Of a stretch of 64,000 bases of DNA, positions 34,879 to 44,432 are shown in pieces; within the stretch, counting starts at the first letter, position 1, and every line of letters starts with the position of its first letter. This DNA comes from Paenibacillus sp. V4I7. Lineage in GTDB: Bacteria > Bacillota > Bacilli > Paenibacillales > NBRC-103111. A model generated the notes under the pieces. The model searched no databases. It was not told the DNA's origin and worked only from the letters and a program-made list of their open reading frames with translations. The DNA lies in assembly GCF_030817275.1 (NCBI RefSeq), contig NZ_JAUSZD010000002.1, positions 992,001 to 1,056,000 on the forward strand, read 5' to 3'. A program made the translations under genes and the position numbers.

Positions 34879-35474
34879 AAATCGCTTCGATTGGTTCTGG
34901 GAATATGGGCGGGACATTAGGCAAACAATGGGCCGCTCTTGGACATCGCGTGATGTTCGGCTCGAGGGATCCTCATAGCGAGAAGATGAAGCTCTTGCTG
35001 CAAGTCGCCGGCGCTAACGCGCAGGTCGGCACGATCATGGAAGCAGTCGCGTTCGGCGAGGTGATCCTGTTGGCCGTTCTGCCCGGTGATGTGGAGCGCG
35101 TGCTGGCCGAGGCAGGGGATCTGGACGGTAAAATCCTCATAAATTGTACCAACCGATACGACGGTGCGTCCTCGGACGCCGAGGTGCGGCGTCTCGCACG
35201 GAATGCGCGCGTCGTCCGTGCTTTCCACACGCTGCCCTGGGAAGTGCTCGCGAACCCTCGGTATGAAGCGGGTACCGCGACGGCTTTCTTAAGCGGGGAA
35301 GACCCCGCAGCAGTGGAAGTAGTCGCCAAGTTGGCAAGCGATATCGGGCTCGATCCGGTTGAAATCGGCGGTCCGGACGCGATGGCGAAGGCAGAAACGG
35401 CGATAGGGATGATCTGGAGCATACTCGTTCCCAAGTTCGGGCGGGAATACAGCCTTAGCGTACTAAGGCGTTAG
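34875..35474 (+). CDS. NAD(P)-binding Rossmann oxidoreductase (NpdG/F420-reductase-like)
   Basis: A 199-residue protein with an N-terminal dinucleotide-binding motif IASIGSGNMGGTLG and HRVMFGSRD, followed by AVLPGDVERVL and NCTNRYDG. It belongs to the NADPH-dependent F420 reductase-like/ProC-related family, many of which use only NAD(P). Coupled to the MerR gene by an ATGA overlap, so probably the regulated target. Substrate unknown. Confidence 0.75.
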   Translation: MKIASIGSGNMGGTLGKQWAALGHRVMFGSRDPHSEKMKLLLQVAGANAQVGTIMEAVAFGEVILLAVLPGDVERVLAEAGDLDGKILINCTNRYDGASSDAEVRRLARNARVVRAFHTLPWEVLANPRYEAGTATAFLSGEDPAAVEVVAKLASDIGLDPVEIGGPDAMAKAETAIGMIWSILVPKFGREYSLSVLRR

Positions 35475-35596
35475 TGGTCGATGCCATCCAGAACGACGTT
35501 GTTTGATCTTTTGTTGTATGGCGTGTCGACGATTAAGTTAAACGTTGATGAAACGTAGATTTTAATTCACGGTAAGAGTTCTAATTAGGGTGACTA

Positions 35597-35689
35597 CGCT
35601 AACGGAAACTTTAGCTCATTAAGATTGTACTATCTAGGCTGCCGGTATATAGCTCGGTGGCCTATTCCGTTAACGGGCAGTTTAGTACA
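35597..35689 (+). repeat. attC-like site 5
   Basis: Left motif CGCTAACGGAAACTTTAGCT, hairpin AGGCTGCCGGTA...CGGTGGCCT, right motif CCGTTAACGGGCAGTTTAGT. The hairpin and adjoining TGGCCTATTCCG recur in the site at 61284. Confidence 0.65.
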
Positions 35690-35737
35690 ATGCGAAAGGG
35701 GAATAATGTTCTGTAAAACATGAAGGGTGTTGTTTTT

Positions 35738-36451
35738 TTGAAAAAATTCAAGATTATTTTTGTTTACATTCTTTCACTGATTGCCATAGTTGTATTAACA
35801 ATTGGGATTTATATGTTGATTGTAGCAGTTCAAGAAAAATTGTTTGTGTCTGAAGAGTATTTAATGTGGATTTTTAAATACCCTGCTTCAAGGCTGGTGT
35901 TTATTTATGAGATATATCTATTCGCGGGTTTTTTCTATATTTTTAAGAAGGAATTTAGGGAAATGGGTACGGGAGCTTATAGTGCAAAAGATAATTTTCT
36001 TAAAAAACACAGAAGACAAATTATACCTATATTTATAACCCTTAACATTGCTTTGTTTTACGTTATTGTTTCTGCTGTTACTGTTATAACTAATAGCAAG
36101 ATTATTGATTATTCATTTCTTTCACCACAGGGTCGAGAATATAACTACAACGATGTTGTAAGTATTAATACAGGTGTGTATGGAAAGAAACTATACATTC
36201 CGTTTACACATTCAAAGGGTGACTTCTTCTACATTATAGAATTAAAAGACGGCTCAAAAATTGATTTAACAGAAGTAGGCGGAGTTAAAAATGAAGAACA
36301 TGAGGTTTTTATCATCGAAAAGCTTGACAGTGAACTTGTAAAGATGAATGTCCCTAAAGTATCCAGCATGGAAAATTTCAAATATAGTACCGAACATCTA
36401 GATAAAATTTATACGGATAAAATACGAAATATATTAGAAAACACCAATTAA
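35738..36451 (+). CDS. Membrane protein with extracytoplasmic C-terminal domain
   Basis: About 237 residues. Three hydrophobic segments (near residues 5-30, 50-72 and 95-118) are followed by a ~120-residue beta-rich domain (FYIIELKDGSKIDLTEVGG). TTG 35738 has AAGGG about 10 bases upstream; the in-frame ATG 35720 lacks a ribosome binding site. Unknown function; array cargo. Confidence 0.55.
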   Translation: MKKFKIIFVYILSLIAIVVLTIGIYMLIVAVQEKLFVSEEYLMWIFKYPASRLVFIYEIYLFAGFFYIFKKEFREMGTGAYSAKDNFLKKHRRQIIPIFITLNIALFYVIVSAVTVITNSKIIDYSFLSPQGREYNYNDVVSINTGVYGKKLYIPFTHSKGDFFYIIELKDGSKIDLTEVGGVKNEEHEVFIIEKLDSELVKMNVPKVSSMENFKYSTEHLDKIYTDKIRNILENTN

Positions 36452-36468
36452 AATTATACTGGCTTATT

Positions 36469-36564
36469 AAGCTAACGTAAGAACTTTAGTTCAATAAACA
36501 AACAGGGAGCAGATTGCCGCGGCAGCTGCTCCCTGTTTTCATTCAAGTAACGGGAGTTTACTTC
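36469..36564 (+). repeat. attC-like site 6
   Basis: Left motif AAGCTAACGTAAGAACTTTA, hairpin ACAGGGAGCAG...CTGCTCCCTGT, right motif CAAGTAACGGGAGTTTAC. Confidence 0.65.
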
Positions 36565-36645
36565 TACTTTGAAAATGTTTCGGCAAGAATTATAATGAAT
36601 CGCGAGGTTGGAATATACGTTGGCAATTTGCGGAGGTAACCATCA

Positions 36646-37467
36646 ATGACAACACATATAGTATTTGGGCTATCATCTGGTGCATCAGTTAAGTTCGCTT
36701 TGAAACTTCTAAATGATGAACAGGTCGTTGTAATGGTGGATGATTTAATGTGGGGTCCACTTGGCAATGTACTGTTGGAGGATATTCAAGAATTACGTTT
36801 TCAATGGTGGGGACAAGTATTAACTGATGAAGATATACTCGAAGATATCCCGTATCTTCGTGAATCGTATAAGAAATTTAGCGAATGGACTACTGCATTA
36901 AAGGATAATGACTCACTCTTGTTCTGGATAGGGGACAACCCTTCAGAATATACAGGGCTGATGTGTCTACTGTCCTATCTCCCTCAATCCATTTCTGTAT
37001 CAGTTGTCATGGCTTCAAATGCTTATTACAAGAGATATGGCAAATTTAAACCACGCTTTATGGGGGAAATTACAGCTGATAAAATTTTGCCACTTTTGGA
37101 GGATTCGAAAATCCTTTCTCCACGTGTTAGAGAAAGATACAAATGGAACTGGATGCAACTCGTTGAGGATAGCGGCAACCTCAGAATACTTAAGAATCGT
37201 CAGATTGTGACGGTATCTGAAGATTATTTTGATGAACAGTTTGTAACTCGTGCAAAAAAAATTAGCAAAGAAAAAATGTATCGTAAAAGCGACGGATTCT
37301 TCCCAGCTGCAAGGTTAGTCGGTGATGTTATTGGGCATCAGAAACAAATGTTTATGGATGTGGTTATCGAATGGAGAATTCGGTGTTTAATCCAAATGGG
37401 CTTGCTATCTTACCAGGGGTCACTGAAAAATATGAGGCTTTATTCGATTAAGCCAGTCGTTGATTGA
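36646..37467 (+). CDS. DUF1835 (and DUF3658-like) protein
   Basis: A 273-residue protein with the N-terminal DUF1835 pattern (HIVFGLSSGASVKFAL, VVMVDDLMWGPLGN, SLLFWIGDNPSEYTGLMCLL) and a helical C-terminal part. The DUF is widespread in Bacillota; function unknown. GGAGGTAACC is upstream of the ATG. The TGA stop touches the left motif of the next site. Confidence 0.8.
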   Translation: MTTHIVFGLSSGASVKFALKLLNDEQVVVMVDDLMWGPLGNVLLEDIQELRFQWWGQVLTDEDILEDIPYLRESYKKFSEWTTALKDNDSLLFWIGDNPSEYTGLMCLLSYLPQSISVSVVMASNAYYKRYGKFKPRFMGEITADKILPLLEDSKILSPRVRERYKWNWMQLVEDSGNLRILKNRQIVTVSEDYFDEQFVTRAKKISKEKMYRKSDGFFPAARLVGDVIGHQKQMFMDVVIEWRIRCLIQMGLLSYQGSLKNMRLYSIKPVVD

Positions 37468-37547
37468 ACTAACGGAAAACGATAGCACCACGACAACAGG
37501 CTGCCAGCATTATTGGCAGCCTGTACAGGTAACGTCCAGTTTAACGC
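37466..37547 (+). repeat. attC-like site 7
   Basis: Left motif GAACTAACGGAAAACGATAG, perfect hairpin ACAGGCTGCCAG...TTGGCAGCCTGT, right motif CAGGTAACGTCCAGTTTAAC. Confidence 0.7.
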
Positions 37548-37622
37548 AACAAATTATTACCAGAGATCCGTCTAATAAAGTGGGTAGGATAAAGAATTTT
37601 TTTTACTAGAAGGAGTGAAATA

Positions 37623-37979
37623 TTGAAAAAGTTAGTTTTAGGCGTAGCCTTAACACTTGCCGTATGTGTATTTAGTGGTTGTAGTGCTTCGTCTGAAGCT
37701 GAAAAGGGGAATTACATTATTGCAAAGGAAGAGCAAAGAATCTTAGTGGCGAAGCAAATTTCTAAGAAGGATGCAGAAAGTAAGACCTTTGCTACCTTCA
37801 AAAAGAGTAATATCGAATTAGTCTATTATATTGTAGAAGATTCCCAACTCTACAACGAGCTTAGGGTAGGCGAAAAAGTTAATGTAACTCCTAAAACAAA
37901 TGACAAAGGCGAATATATTGTAATGCAATCCGATCCCCCTCAAATTGTAGCTAGTGAAATAGAAAGACAAAAGGATTGA
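37623..37979 (+). CDS. Small lipoprotein, DUF3221-like
   Basis: A 118-residue lipoprotein with signal peptide and lipobox VFSGC. The mature part (YIIAKEEQRILVAKQISKKD, LRVGEKVNVTP) resembles DUF3221/YobA-type domains. TTG start with AGGAG 8 bases upstream. Related to the C-terminal domain of the protein at 40910. Confidence 0.65.
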   Translation: MKKLVLGVALTLAVCVFSGCSASSEAEKGNYIIAKEEQRILVAKQISKKDAESKTFATFKKSNIELVYYIVEDSQLYNELRVGEKVNVTPKTNDKGEYIVMQSDPPQIVASEIERQKD

Positions 37980-37985
37980 TTAGGT

Positions 37986-38045
37986 TATTATGAACGAGAA
38001 CCATAATAATAATAATCGTATCGTCGTTAACGGGCAATATAACGC
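37986..38045 (+). repeat. Degenerate attC-like site 8
   Basis: A decayed left element ATTATGAACGAGAACCATAA lacks the usual hairpin. The right motif CGTTAACGGGCAATATAACG (38025-38045) is clear. Confidence 0.45.
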
Positions 38046-38318
38046 GATCTCAGTAAGATCTGTCAGTCTATATTTTGCAACTAATCCGAAGCGCTAATTG
38101 CCGGTTTATCAACAGTATTAATAGCCAATATACGTTTGTTACATATGGAAAACCATATATACCTCCACTACAGGGGGTATTTTTAATGCGATAAATCAAA
38201 GTTAGTGGATATTTTCGAAACAAAGACAACCATTAAAACGTCTAAGAAGTATAATTGGAATAATAAGGAATCAAATTTGTTCTTTCTTAAGTACACAGTA
38301 GAAAAGGATGTGTTCTGG
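38046..38318. other. Intergenic region before TolB-like lipoprotein
   Basis: In-frame sequence from 38205 lacks a ribosome binding site and is not signal-peptide-like, so I treat it as leader. No other gene seen. Confidence 0.3.
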
Positions 38319-39896
38319 GTGTCACGGATCTGGTTAATTTTAGTCCTCATATCGAGTATATCCGGAGTACTGTTTGTCACAGGATGCAAAAATACTCCGA
38401 GCACAGCACCATCAGCAACTTATACACCAAATGGAATGACCACTCCTACTCCCGGTTCCTCATCTGAGGTAATGAATCCATCTACGCCTACTAGCATATC
38501 TAATACTTCTGAACCTCCCGTTAAAAATGAACAAAAGGTATCTTCGTTAGCTTCAAAAAACCTTGAAATAACTTTGGCTAGCACAAAGGAAGGATTTCGT
38601 ATTGATCACGACGAAACATTTGGATTTTATCTGATGCAAACATTACCTACGCCACGAGGTGATGCTGTTTTACATGTTGTCAGAAGGATGGATCAGAGTA
38701 CAGCGAATGACGCATGGTTTCGTAAAGACCTAGTACTTATTAAACCAGAAACGAAAGAAGTTCAAATCTACACCTTAATGAATGGATATACAACGGATTC
38801 ATATTCTACAGATTCTATAACCCAAGTTCTCGGCTTTATAGATCAAGAACATATTATTTATGCCGCGATTCATGGAGATCAGGATACACCAACAACCTAC
38901 AATATTGAAAAAATGAATGTATATAGCGGGGAAATGGAAGTGCTTTTTAATAATCAGCCAGACAATGTGTCTCCCGACTTTTATATGCCGGGCTGGTTAA
39001 ACGATAAAAAAGAAAAGCTTGTCATAAACAGCTTCAAGGAAGGAACTACATGGGTGTTCGATCTATTAAATCATAATGTAATTAAACTGGAAGAGAAGTT
39101 CAAAAATACATGGCCTCAATTTGCATTGTTCCCATCACCGGACGGCAATTTATTCTGGTATCACGGAAAACTATACAACATTCAAGGCCAATTGATCTAT
39201 GCCCCGAATTCGTTGGGTAGAATTGAGCTTGGTTTATACTGGAGTCCCGATAGTCGCTATACAGTTCGTCATTTTGCAAACGATGATAAACCAGAAAATC
39301 TTTTATCTGGCGGAGAAAACGGCATTTTAACACCGCAAAGCCTAACCATAAATGATCGGACCGGGAAAATAGTTCAGCAGGTTGAAACAAATGACCCTAA
39401 GGTTCATCTCGAGCTAGTAGGCTGGATTTCTGATCAACAAGCAGCAGTTATTCAATATTATGAAATCGATCGAAGCCGGCCAGAAGATGACCAAAAAACG
39501 AAGGTTAACTATAAATTAATGAACCTTTTAACGGGAGTTCAGAAGACACTGAGCCCTACTAAGCTGGAGGATCTAACATCATCAACCAAATCCAGAGTAA
39601 GAACTTATTCTTGCTGCACCGCTCCTGAAATTCCTTTTTTTGTGGATACTAACAATAGTACTTTTTGGCGTTCAGAAGATCGGGCGATCTATCTCGGTCA
39701 GTTCACTAGCGGAGAACATGTATGGAATGTGGTAGATCATCGCCATGCTATGACGAAAATTTATGTTTTCTCGCCATTAACGAAAAAGATAAGAACGCTA
39801 GAAGATAAAAAGACTATATCGGACATCAGATTATTTTTAAAAAGTTGGGTTTTTGATACTGGCAATTTAACTTATCAAAAATTGGAAATGAAGTAA
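38319..39896 (+). CDS. Lipoprotein with TolB-like beta-propeller repeats
   Basis: A 525-residue exported lipoprotein. GTG 38319 is chosen because AAGGA lies upstream and the sequence then reads as a clean signal peptide ending in lipobox LFVTGC. A Ser/Thr/Pro linker follows, then repeated blade-like motifs (FPSPDGNLFWYHGKLYN, LYWSPDSRYTVRHF). Likely displayed on the outer membrane face. Followed 47 bases later by another lipoprotein gene, so this unit carries two genes. Confidence 0.7.
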   Translation: MSRIWLILVLISSISGVLFVTGCKNTPSTAPSATYTPNGMTTPTPGSSSEVMNPSTPTSISNTSEPPVKNEQKVSSLASKNLEITLASTKEGFRIDHDETFGFYLMQTLPTPRGDAVLHVVRRMDQSTANDAWFRKDLVLIKPETKEVQIYTLMNGYTTDSYSTDSITQVLGFIDQEHIIYAAIHGDQDTPTTYNIEKMNVYSGEMEVLFNNQPDNVSPDFYMPGWLNDKKEKLVINSFKEGTTWVFDLLNHNVIKLEEKFKNTWPQFALFPSPDGNLFWYHGKLYNIQGQLIYAPNSLGRIELGLYWSPDSRYTVRHFANDDKPENLLSGGENGILTPQSLTINDRTGKIVQQVETNDPKVHLELVGWISDQQAAVIQYYEIDRSRPEDDQKTKVNYKLMNLLTGVQKTLSPTKLEDLTSSTKSRVRTYSCCTAPEIPFFVDTNNSTFWRSEDRAIYLGQFTSGEHVWNVVDHRHAMTKIYVFSPLTKKIRTLEDKKTISDIRLFLKSWVFDTGNLTYQKLEMK

Positions 39897-39943
39897 AGCA
39901 AAAATAGTTTGAATGCGTCCAGCCGCTAAAGGAGACTATCAGA

Positions 39944-40690
39944 ATGAAAAACGTTATCCCGCTGGGGATATTATTGCTCGTCCTTATGCTCATAGGATGT
40001 GGGGACAGGGGAAATGGTGTATATACGTCTGTATCGTCCATTCCCCCAATACCTGAAGCATCTGAGTCTCCTCCCAGCTCAACGCCAGTATCGTCTCCGC
40101 CAGCTACAGAGGCAAACTTAGCGAAAGAAGATGACTCAATTAGAGCAATAGGTACGCATTCGGAGGGGCGACTACTCGTCAAACCTACAAACAAAGCGAG
40201 CGTAGCCCCTTTGGGGGCACCTAGCTGTTATGGGGTGCAGACTGATCTACGTTGGTTAGGAGACTATGAGGTGGTATGGGAATCCAAATCTGAGGGAATT
40301 GCAACCCAAATTAGTACATTCCCAATTGACTTCGAAATTGTACAACAAAATGATTCACCAGTCATCATGCAGCCATTTACCCTTGAAGATATGGATATAT
40401 TTGCTTATGTTCCTCGTTACACCGATTGTCATGGTCTCGAAACTTACCTTTTCGGAGTTAGTAATGGGAAGGCTTTTCCGATATCGCTTGAGATAAAACC
40501 TGGAGTGAATTGGGCTTCTATAAGCCAATTGCCGCACCATCCATTCAAAGTTGCCAACGGAGAATTTATCGTTACTGGCGGTTATGGGGCGGGACAGGAT
40601 TTCATTAACGTCTATCACTTCAGATATGATCCAAAGAAAAAGTCAATGATTCTGAAAAGTACAAATCAAGTGAAGCCTAACGATATATAA
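39944..40690 (+). CDS. Lipoprotein, 248 aa
   Basis: Signal peptide with lipobox LMLIGC, a Pro/Ser-rich linker (residues ~35-65), then a globular domain with Cys pairs (PSCYGVQTDLRWLGDYEVVW, YTDCHGLETYLFG). ATG preceded by AAAGGAG. Co-directional with the preceding lipoprotein. Function unknown. Confidence 0.65.
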   Translation: MKNVIPLGILLLVLMLIGCGDRGNGVYTSVSSIPPIPEASESPPSSTPVSSPPATEANLAKEDDSIRAIGTHSEGRLLVKPTNKASVAPLGAPSCYGVQTDLRWLGDYEVVWESKSEGIATQISTFPIDFEIVQQNDSPVIMQPFTLEDMDIFAYVPRYTDCHGLETYLFGVSNGKAFPISLEIKPGVNWASISQLPHHPFKVANGEFIVTGGYGAGQDFINVYHFRYDPKKKSMILKSTNQVKPNDI

Positions 40691-40714
40691 CTACTGGTGA
40701 GAAATCCTATTCCT

Positions 40715-40803
40715 GAGCTAATGGAAACTATAGCTCAATAACCAAAATGAAAAGGTAGCTGCTGATACGGCTGCCTTTTCCCCAAACGGGCAGAATAGCG
40801 GTG
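40715..40803 (+). repeat. attC-like site 9
   Basis: Left motif GAGCTAATGGAAACTATAGC, hairpin AAAAGGTAGCTGC...GGCTGCCTTTT, right motif CCAAACGGGCAGAATAGC. Confidence 0.6.
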
Positions 40804-40909
40804 AAATAAACTCCATTTAAGGAAATTATTTTCGGAAATTTCCCTATTTTTTACAACAACATGTAAGCTTTAGCTTCTATATTTATAAACAACGAAAAGG
40901 GGTGCCGTA

Positions 40910-42304
40910 TTGAGAAAATTTATATTGGGATTGAGTTTAGGTTTAGCTATTGCCTGTTCAACTGTTATTTTCGCATCGGATACTATTCAAGCGTTATTAT
41001 TTCCAGCGAGTTTTGAAATTAATGGTAGTAATATTGGATTAAACAATGATTACAAGGTACTGAATGTGGATGGACATGCATATGTACCCATTCGCTTTAT
41101 AGCTGAAAATTTGGGAGCAACCATCGATTATGATGCGGAATCAGAAAAGATTTTTGTCAAAAATAAAATTCTAGACTTAACAGATCCAGATTACAAAGAT
41201 ATATCTGTTGGTAATTTAATATTAACTAAAGATGGTAATAACACAAAAGTTACGGGGCAATTGAAAATGGCAGGTGTAGGAAGCTCAAAAAATAAAATAG
41301 AAGCTAAATTAGCCTTTTATAATGATAAAAGTGAGAAAATTGGCGATATTGCAATAAGCGGAAATGACTTTGGGGTAGAATCTCAAACGTTCGTATCTGA
41401 GGGTGCAGGTGACTTCAGAGCCTATTCAGCGGTTAATCTTCGAATAGGTGCAGTAAATGATCATATTATTAGTGAATTACCAAGCATTCTTTATGAAAAC
41501 ACGAAATATAATTTCACTCTTAAACTACCCAAAACTTGGGAGGGAAGATATGAAGTTGAAGAAAAGGTAATCGAAAGTGAAGGTTTCCGTGCTGATAATT
41601 ATAATTTTATTGATAAAGCAAATAAAGGGTATGGTGGAGTTGTTTTCACGATCACAGTATGGACAAAAGAGGATTGGCTTAAAAACGGTCCATCACTAAT
41701 CGGGGTGGGTCAAATATATAAAATAGGTGAAGATGGGGATAAAGTGTTCACATTAGCTCCACCAGGAGATGTTGAATACAATCCTCACGATGAGATGTTA
41801 AAAGCAGAATTCTTTTCAATGTACGACCACATAAACACAATAAAAACCACTTTTAAGCTCACCCCTGCACCCAGTCTTGTGGGTTATATTACCAAGCTTG
41901 AAAATCAAAGAGCTTTAGTGGTTAGTCCGATAAGTAGAGAGATAAATCAAACGAGAAAAGAGTTCTACGATGCAATATGGGTTTCAAATATGCCCCAAGA
42001 TGTAGAAGTTGGACAATACGTTCATGTATGGCTTGAAGGTGCCATAGCTACGTCATACCCTGGTCAAGGAAAAGCATCGAAGGTCACCATAACCAAAATA
42101 CAAAAACCTGAAAAAGCAATCCTGTCTCAAGACGAAGTAATACGCAAAGCCCTCTTAAACAAAGATATTTCAAGTATCTACAACTTTGTTATCAATGAAG
42201 TAGTTTATGATGAAAATTCAGATGTTTGGACTATTCGATACAAAAGTGCAATTATTACGGATAGTTCAATTGAAGAACATATTATACAAGTTCCAGATAA
42301 ATAA
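40910..42304 (+). CDS. Exported protein: copper-amine-oxidase-N stalk, FxLYD-like and DUF3221-like domains
   Basis: A 464-residue exported protein. After the signal peptide comes a copper amine oxidase N-terminal-like domain (INGSNIGLNNDYKVLNVDG, YVPIRFIAENLGATIDYD), common in Paenibacillus surface proteins. An FxLYD-like domain (VTGQLKMAGVGSSKNKIEAK) and a PsbP-like middle (YNFTLKLPKTWEGRY) follow, then a DUF3221-like domain (GYITKLENQRALVVSP, VWLEGAIATSYPGQGKASKV). TTG start with AAAGGGG upstream. Function unknown. Confidence 0.7.
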   Translation: MRKFILGLSLGLAIACSTVIFASDTIQALLFPASFEINGSNIGLNNDYKVLNVDGHAYVPIRFIAENLGATIDYDAESEKIFVKNKILDLTDPDYKDISVGNLILTKDGNNTKVTGQLKMAGVGSSKNKIEAKLAFYNDKSEKIGDIAISGNDFGVESQTFVSEGAGDFRAYSAVNLRIGAVNDHIISELPSILYENTKYNFTLKLPKTWEGRYEVEEKVIESEGFRADNYNFIDKANKGYGGVVFTITVWTKEDWLKNGPSLIGVGQIYKIGEDGDKVFTLAPPGDVEYNPHDEMLKAEFFSMYDHINTIKTTFKLTPAPSLVGYITKLENQRALVVSPISREINQTRKEFYDAIWVSNMPQDVEVGQYVHVWLEGAIATSYPGQGKASKVTITKIQKPEKAILSQDEVIRKALLNKDISSIYNFVINEVVYDENSDVWTIRYKSAIITDSSIEEHIIQVPDK

Positions 42305-42309
42305 CATTA

Positions 42310-42391
42310 CGCTAACGGAGAACGATAGTTAAACAGTGAAGGGCTGCCGCGTTGCAGCTCTTCACCCAGCTAACGGGCAGAATAGTGGAAC
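42310..42391 (+). repeat. attC-like site 10
   Basis: Left motif CGCTAACGGAGAACGATAGT 5 bases after a stop, hairpin GAAGGGCTGC...GCAGCTCTTC, right motif AGCTAACGGGCAGAATAGTG. Confidence 0.7.
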
Positions 42392-42450
42392 AAAAACAGC
42401 CGCAACTTCTACATCAGCAGACCCGTCTATATAGTCTGAGGTGATTGACA

Positions 42451-43227
42451 ATGAGGCGGTTTAAACATTGGGGACAGATTTCGTTTGTGCTACTTTTTAT
42501 GATTGTCGCGGCCAGTTGCGGTACGATGGGCACAGGTGAAGTGACAACACAATCTCAGGTTGTTGATCCAGAGTTAGTCTCAGAGAAAACAACGGAACCA
42601 TGCATGGCTCAAATTGATTGGGTCGATTTCCTTATGATCAATAACATCAAGTATTATCAAAACTATGATGGAACCATAGCAGTAACGGCGGATCAACTCG
42701 GAGACAAGGTGGGCGAAGTCTCCTACATGCTTAATAAGCATGCTTGTACGGGTCACGTAGCTAAGAACGGGGATGCGGCATTCCTTCCGATTGGTACCGT
42801 TATTTATGCATTGAAGGGTTACAAGTCGGAGTTTCGCGTCGTAGCGGATAACAAGATTTACGAAGTAAAGGAAAATCTGAATGCCGCAACGATAGGGGAT
42901 CTCATGGACATTGATGGCAAGGTGGAGAAAATTAGTTTGGAAAGTGGCCAAGACGGCAGTCCAATCGGCAACTTCAGCCAAGAAGCGTCGTCGGAATTCA
43001 TTTCTGAGCTTCTACCTTTGCCGTATGTCGGTTTCGATGCGGTCTATGAGAAAACCAAACATGAGGCTGGTATTTTCCTACGTGTGCACCTTCAAGATGG
43101 CACATCATTTCGGATGGTCTACTATCCGAAAGCGAATGGTTTTACGGCAGGGGCCTTTGGAACGGAAAAGTTGAAATTATTAATCACGTCTCAGAGAGAA
43201 CAAATTAAATCAGCAGCGGGATTATAA
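42451..43227 (+). CDS. Lipoprotein, 258 aa
   Basis: Signal peptide with lipobox IVAASC, then a domain with a paired Cys region (TTEPCMAQIDWVDFLMINNI, LNKHACTGHVAKNGDAAFLP). ATG 42451 has GAGGTG upstream. Array cargo on the outer membrane face; function unknown. Confidence 0.65.
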   Translation: MRRFKHWGQISFVLLFMIVAASCGTMGTGEVTTQSQVVDPELVSEKTTEPCMAQIDWVDFLMINNIKYYQNYDGTIAVTADQLGDKVGEVSYMLNKHACTGHVAKNGDAAFLPIGTVIYALKGYKSEFRVVADNKIYEVKENLNAATIGDLMDIDGKVEKISLESGQDGSPIGNFSQEASSEFISELLPLPYVGFDAVYEKTKHEAGIFLRVHLQDGTSFRMVYYPKANGFTAGAFGTEKLKLLITSQREQIKSAAGL

Positions 43228-43248
43228 GTGTATTGACCGTTCAAGATT

Positions 43249-43326
43249 AAGCTAACGGAAACGATAGTTAAACATAAAGGGTTCCACATATTAGTCATAC
43301 ATAATATGTAGAACCCTTTTTTTTAT
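43249..43326 (+). repeat. Left half of attC-like site 11 with terminator
   Basis: Left motif AAGCTAACGGAAACGATAGT, then a long hairpin AAAGGGTTC...GAACCC with eight T. No right motif follows; IS remnants come next, so the site was probably disrupted. Confidence 0.6.
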
Positions 43327-43448
43327 TTGATTTTCTTAAGTTTAGGTCTTTTCAGTCTAATACTTTATTTTCCTTGAACATAATGATGATATAGCCGTTC
43401 GCATTCTACGAGTTCAAATTACCAAATTGAAGTGTCTACGGCAAACGC

Positions 43449-43788
43449 TGGCGCATCGAAGTTTTCTTCCGGGTCGCTAAGCAGGAACTCGGCTTTGAGT
43501 CTTGCCATTCCAAATCCGAGGCACACCAGCATGCACATATGGAATTACTTTTTGCAACCGAAACCCTTCTTACCTATGCGTTATGGCAATTAAACAACAA
43601 AAAAACATAGTGATGATGAAGGCTACACCCACGGCGAAATGGTTCGTGGCCTCTTCCACACTCGTTGTCAGGTCCGTCGCAGAAACCGCAAAGGGTCTGA
43701 ACGAATCTTCATCGATTTTGACATAGAAGCACGCCGCTTTGCAAGTCTTATTTCGGATTACTGGCCTCCCCAACTTTTCATGACGTGA
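43449..43788 (+). pseudogene. Transposase remnant (IS4-type C-terminus)
   Basis: WRIEVFFRVAKQELGFESC and ELLFATETLLTYALWQLNN resemble the Y-x-x-x-E-type C-terminus of DDE transposases of the IS4 superfamily. A stop at 43608-43610 and a frame change lead to GYTHGEMVRGLFHTRCQVRR...ISDYWPPQL. The N-terminus is missing. A dead IS fragment. Confidence 0.6.
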
Positions 43789-44102
43789 TGGCCGGTTTAC
43801 TCAAACATAGATTCTCACAAATACCAATTAATCTCGCGAACTGCATAAGTCCTGTGAGTTTTTCAAGGTCTCAATTATATGTGATATTTACACCTATGTT
43901 ACAAGAAGTTAATATTTAGACAACAAAGTTAGTTTATTCTATAAAAGTAGTTTAATAGATAACTAATACCTAATAAGAAACTAACGATCCTTAAATATGT
44001 ATCTAAAAAACCCCTTCAGTGAAGAAGTGAAGTGCACCCTTTAGAATAGACATTGGAAAAACCCTAGGGTTAAACCGATGAAATTCTAGGGGGTGTTTTT
44101 TT

Positions 44103-44432
44103 ATGGCTTTGAAAGGGCAAAAGTTTAAGCATTATCCTGAATCACTTAAGATGGAGGCAATTCGTCTTCACACGGTGGAGGGCTGGAGTCAGAGGTCCAT
44201 TGCTATTCATTTGGGAGTTCAGGATAAAGATCGAATTAAGGTATGGGTGAGGAAGTATCGGGAAGTTGGAGACACCGCATTTAAGGATGGTCGGGGAGAT
44301 CCAAAACGAACGGAGACCGAACAAGAGCGCGAACTCCGTAGGCTACAATTGGAGGTAGACGTGCTAAAAAAGTGGTTACAAATCTTGAATCAGGAGGTGC
44401 ATACTGTAAGCACATCGTTGTCGACCAAATGA
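44103..44432 (+). CDS. IS3-family OrfA
   Basis: A 109-residue helix-turn-helix protein (KFKHYPESLKMEAIRLHT, GWSQRSIAIHLGV, KVWVRKYREVG) with a leucine-zipper-like end (RELRRLQLEVDVLKKWL). CTAAAAAAG at ~44365 is an A6G slippery sequence for -1 frameshifting into OrfB. Confidence 0.85.
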   Translation: MALKGQKFKHYPESLKMEAIRLHTVEGWSQRSIAIHLGVQDKDRIKVWVRKYREVGDTAFKDGRGDPKRTETEQERELRRLQLEVDVLKKWLQILNQEVHTVSTSLSTK

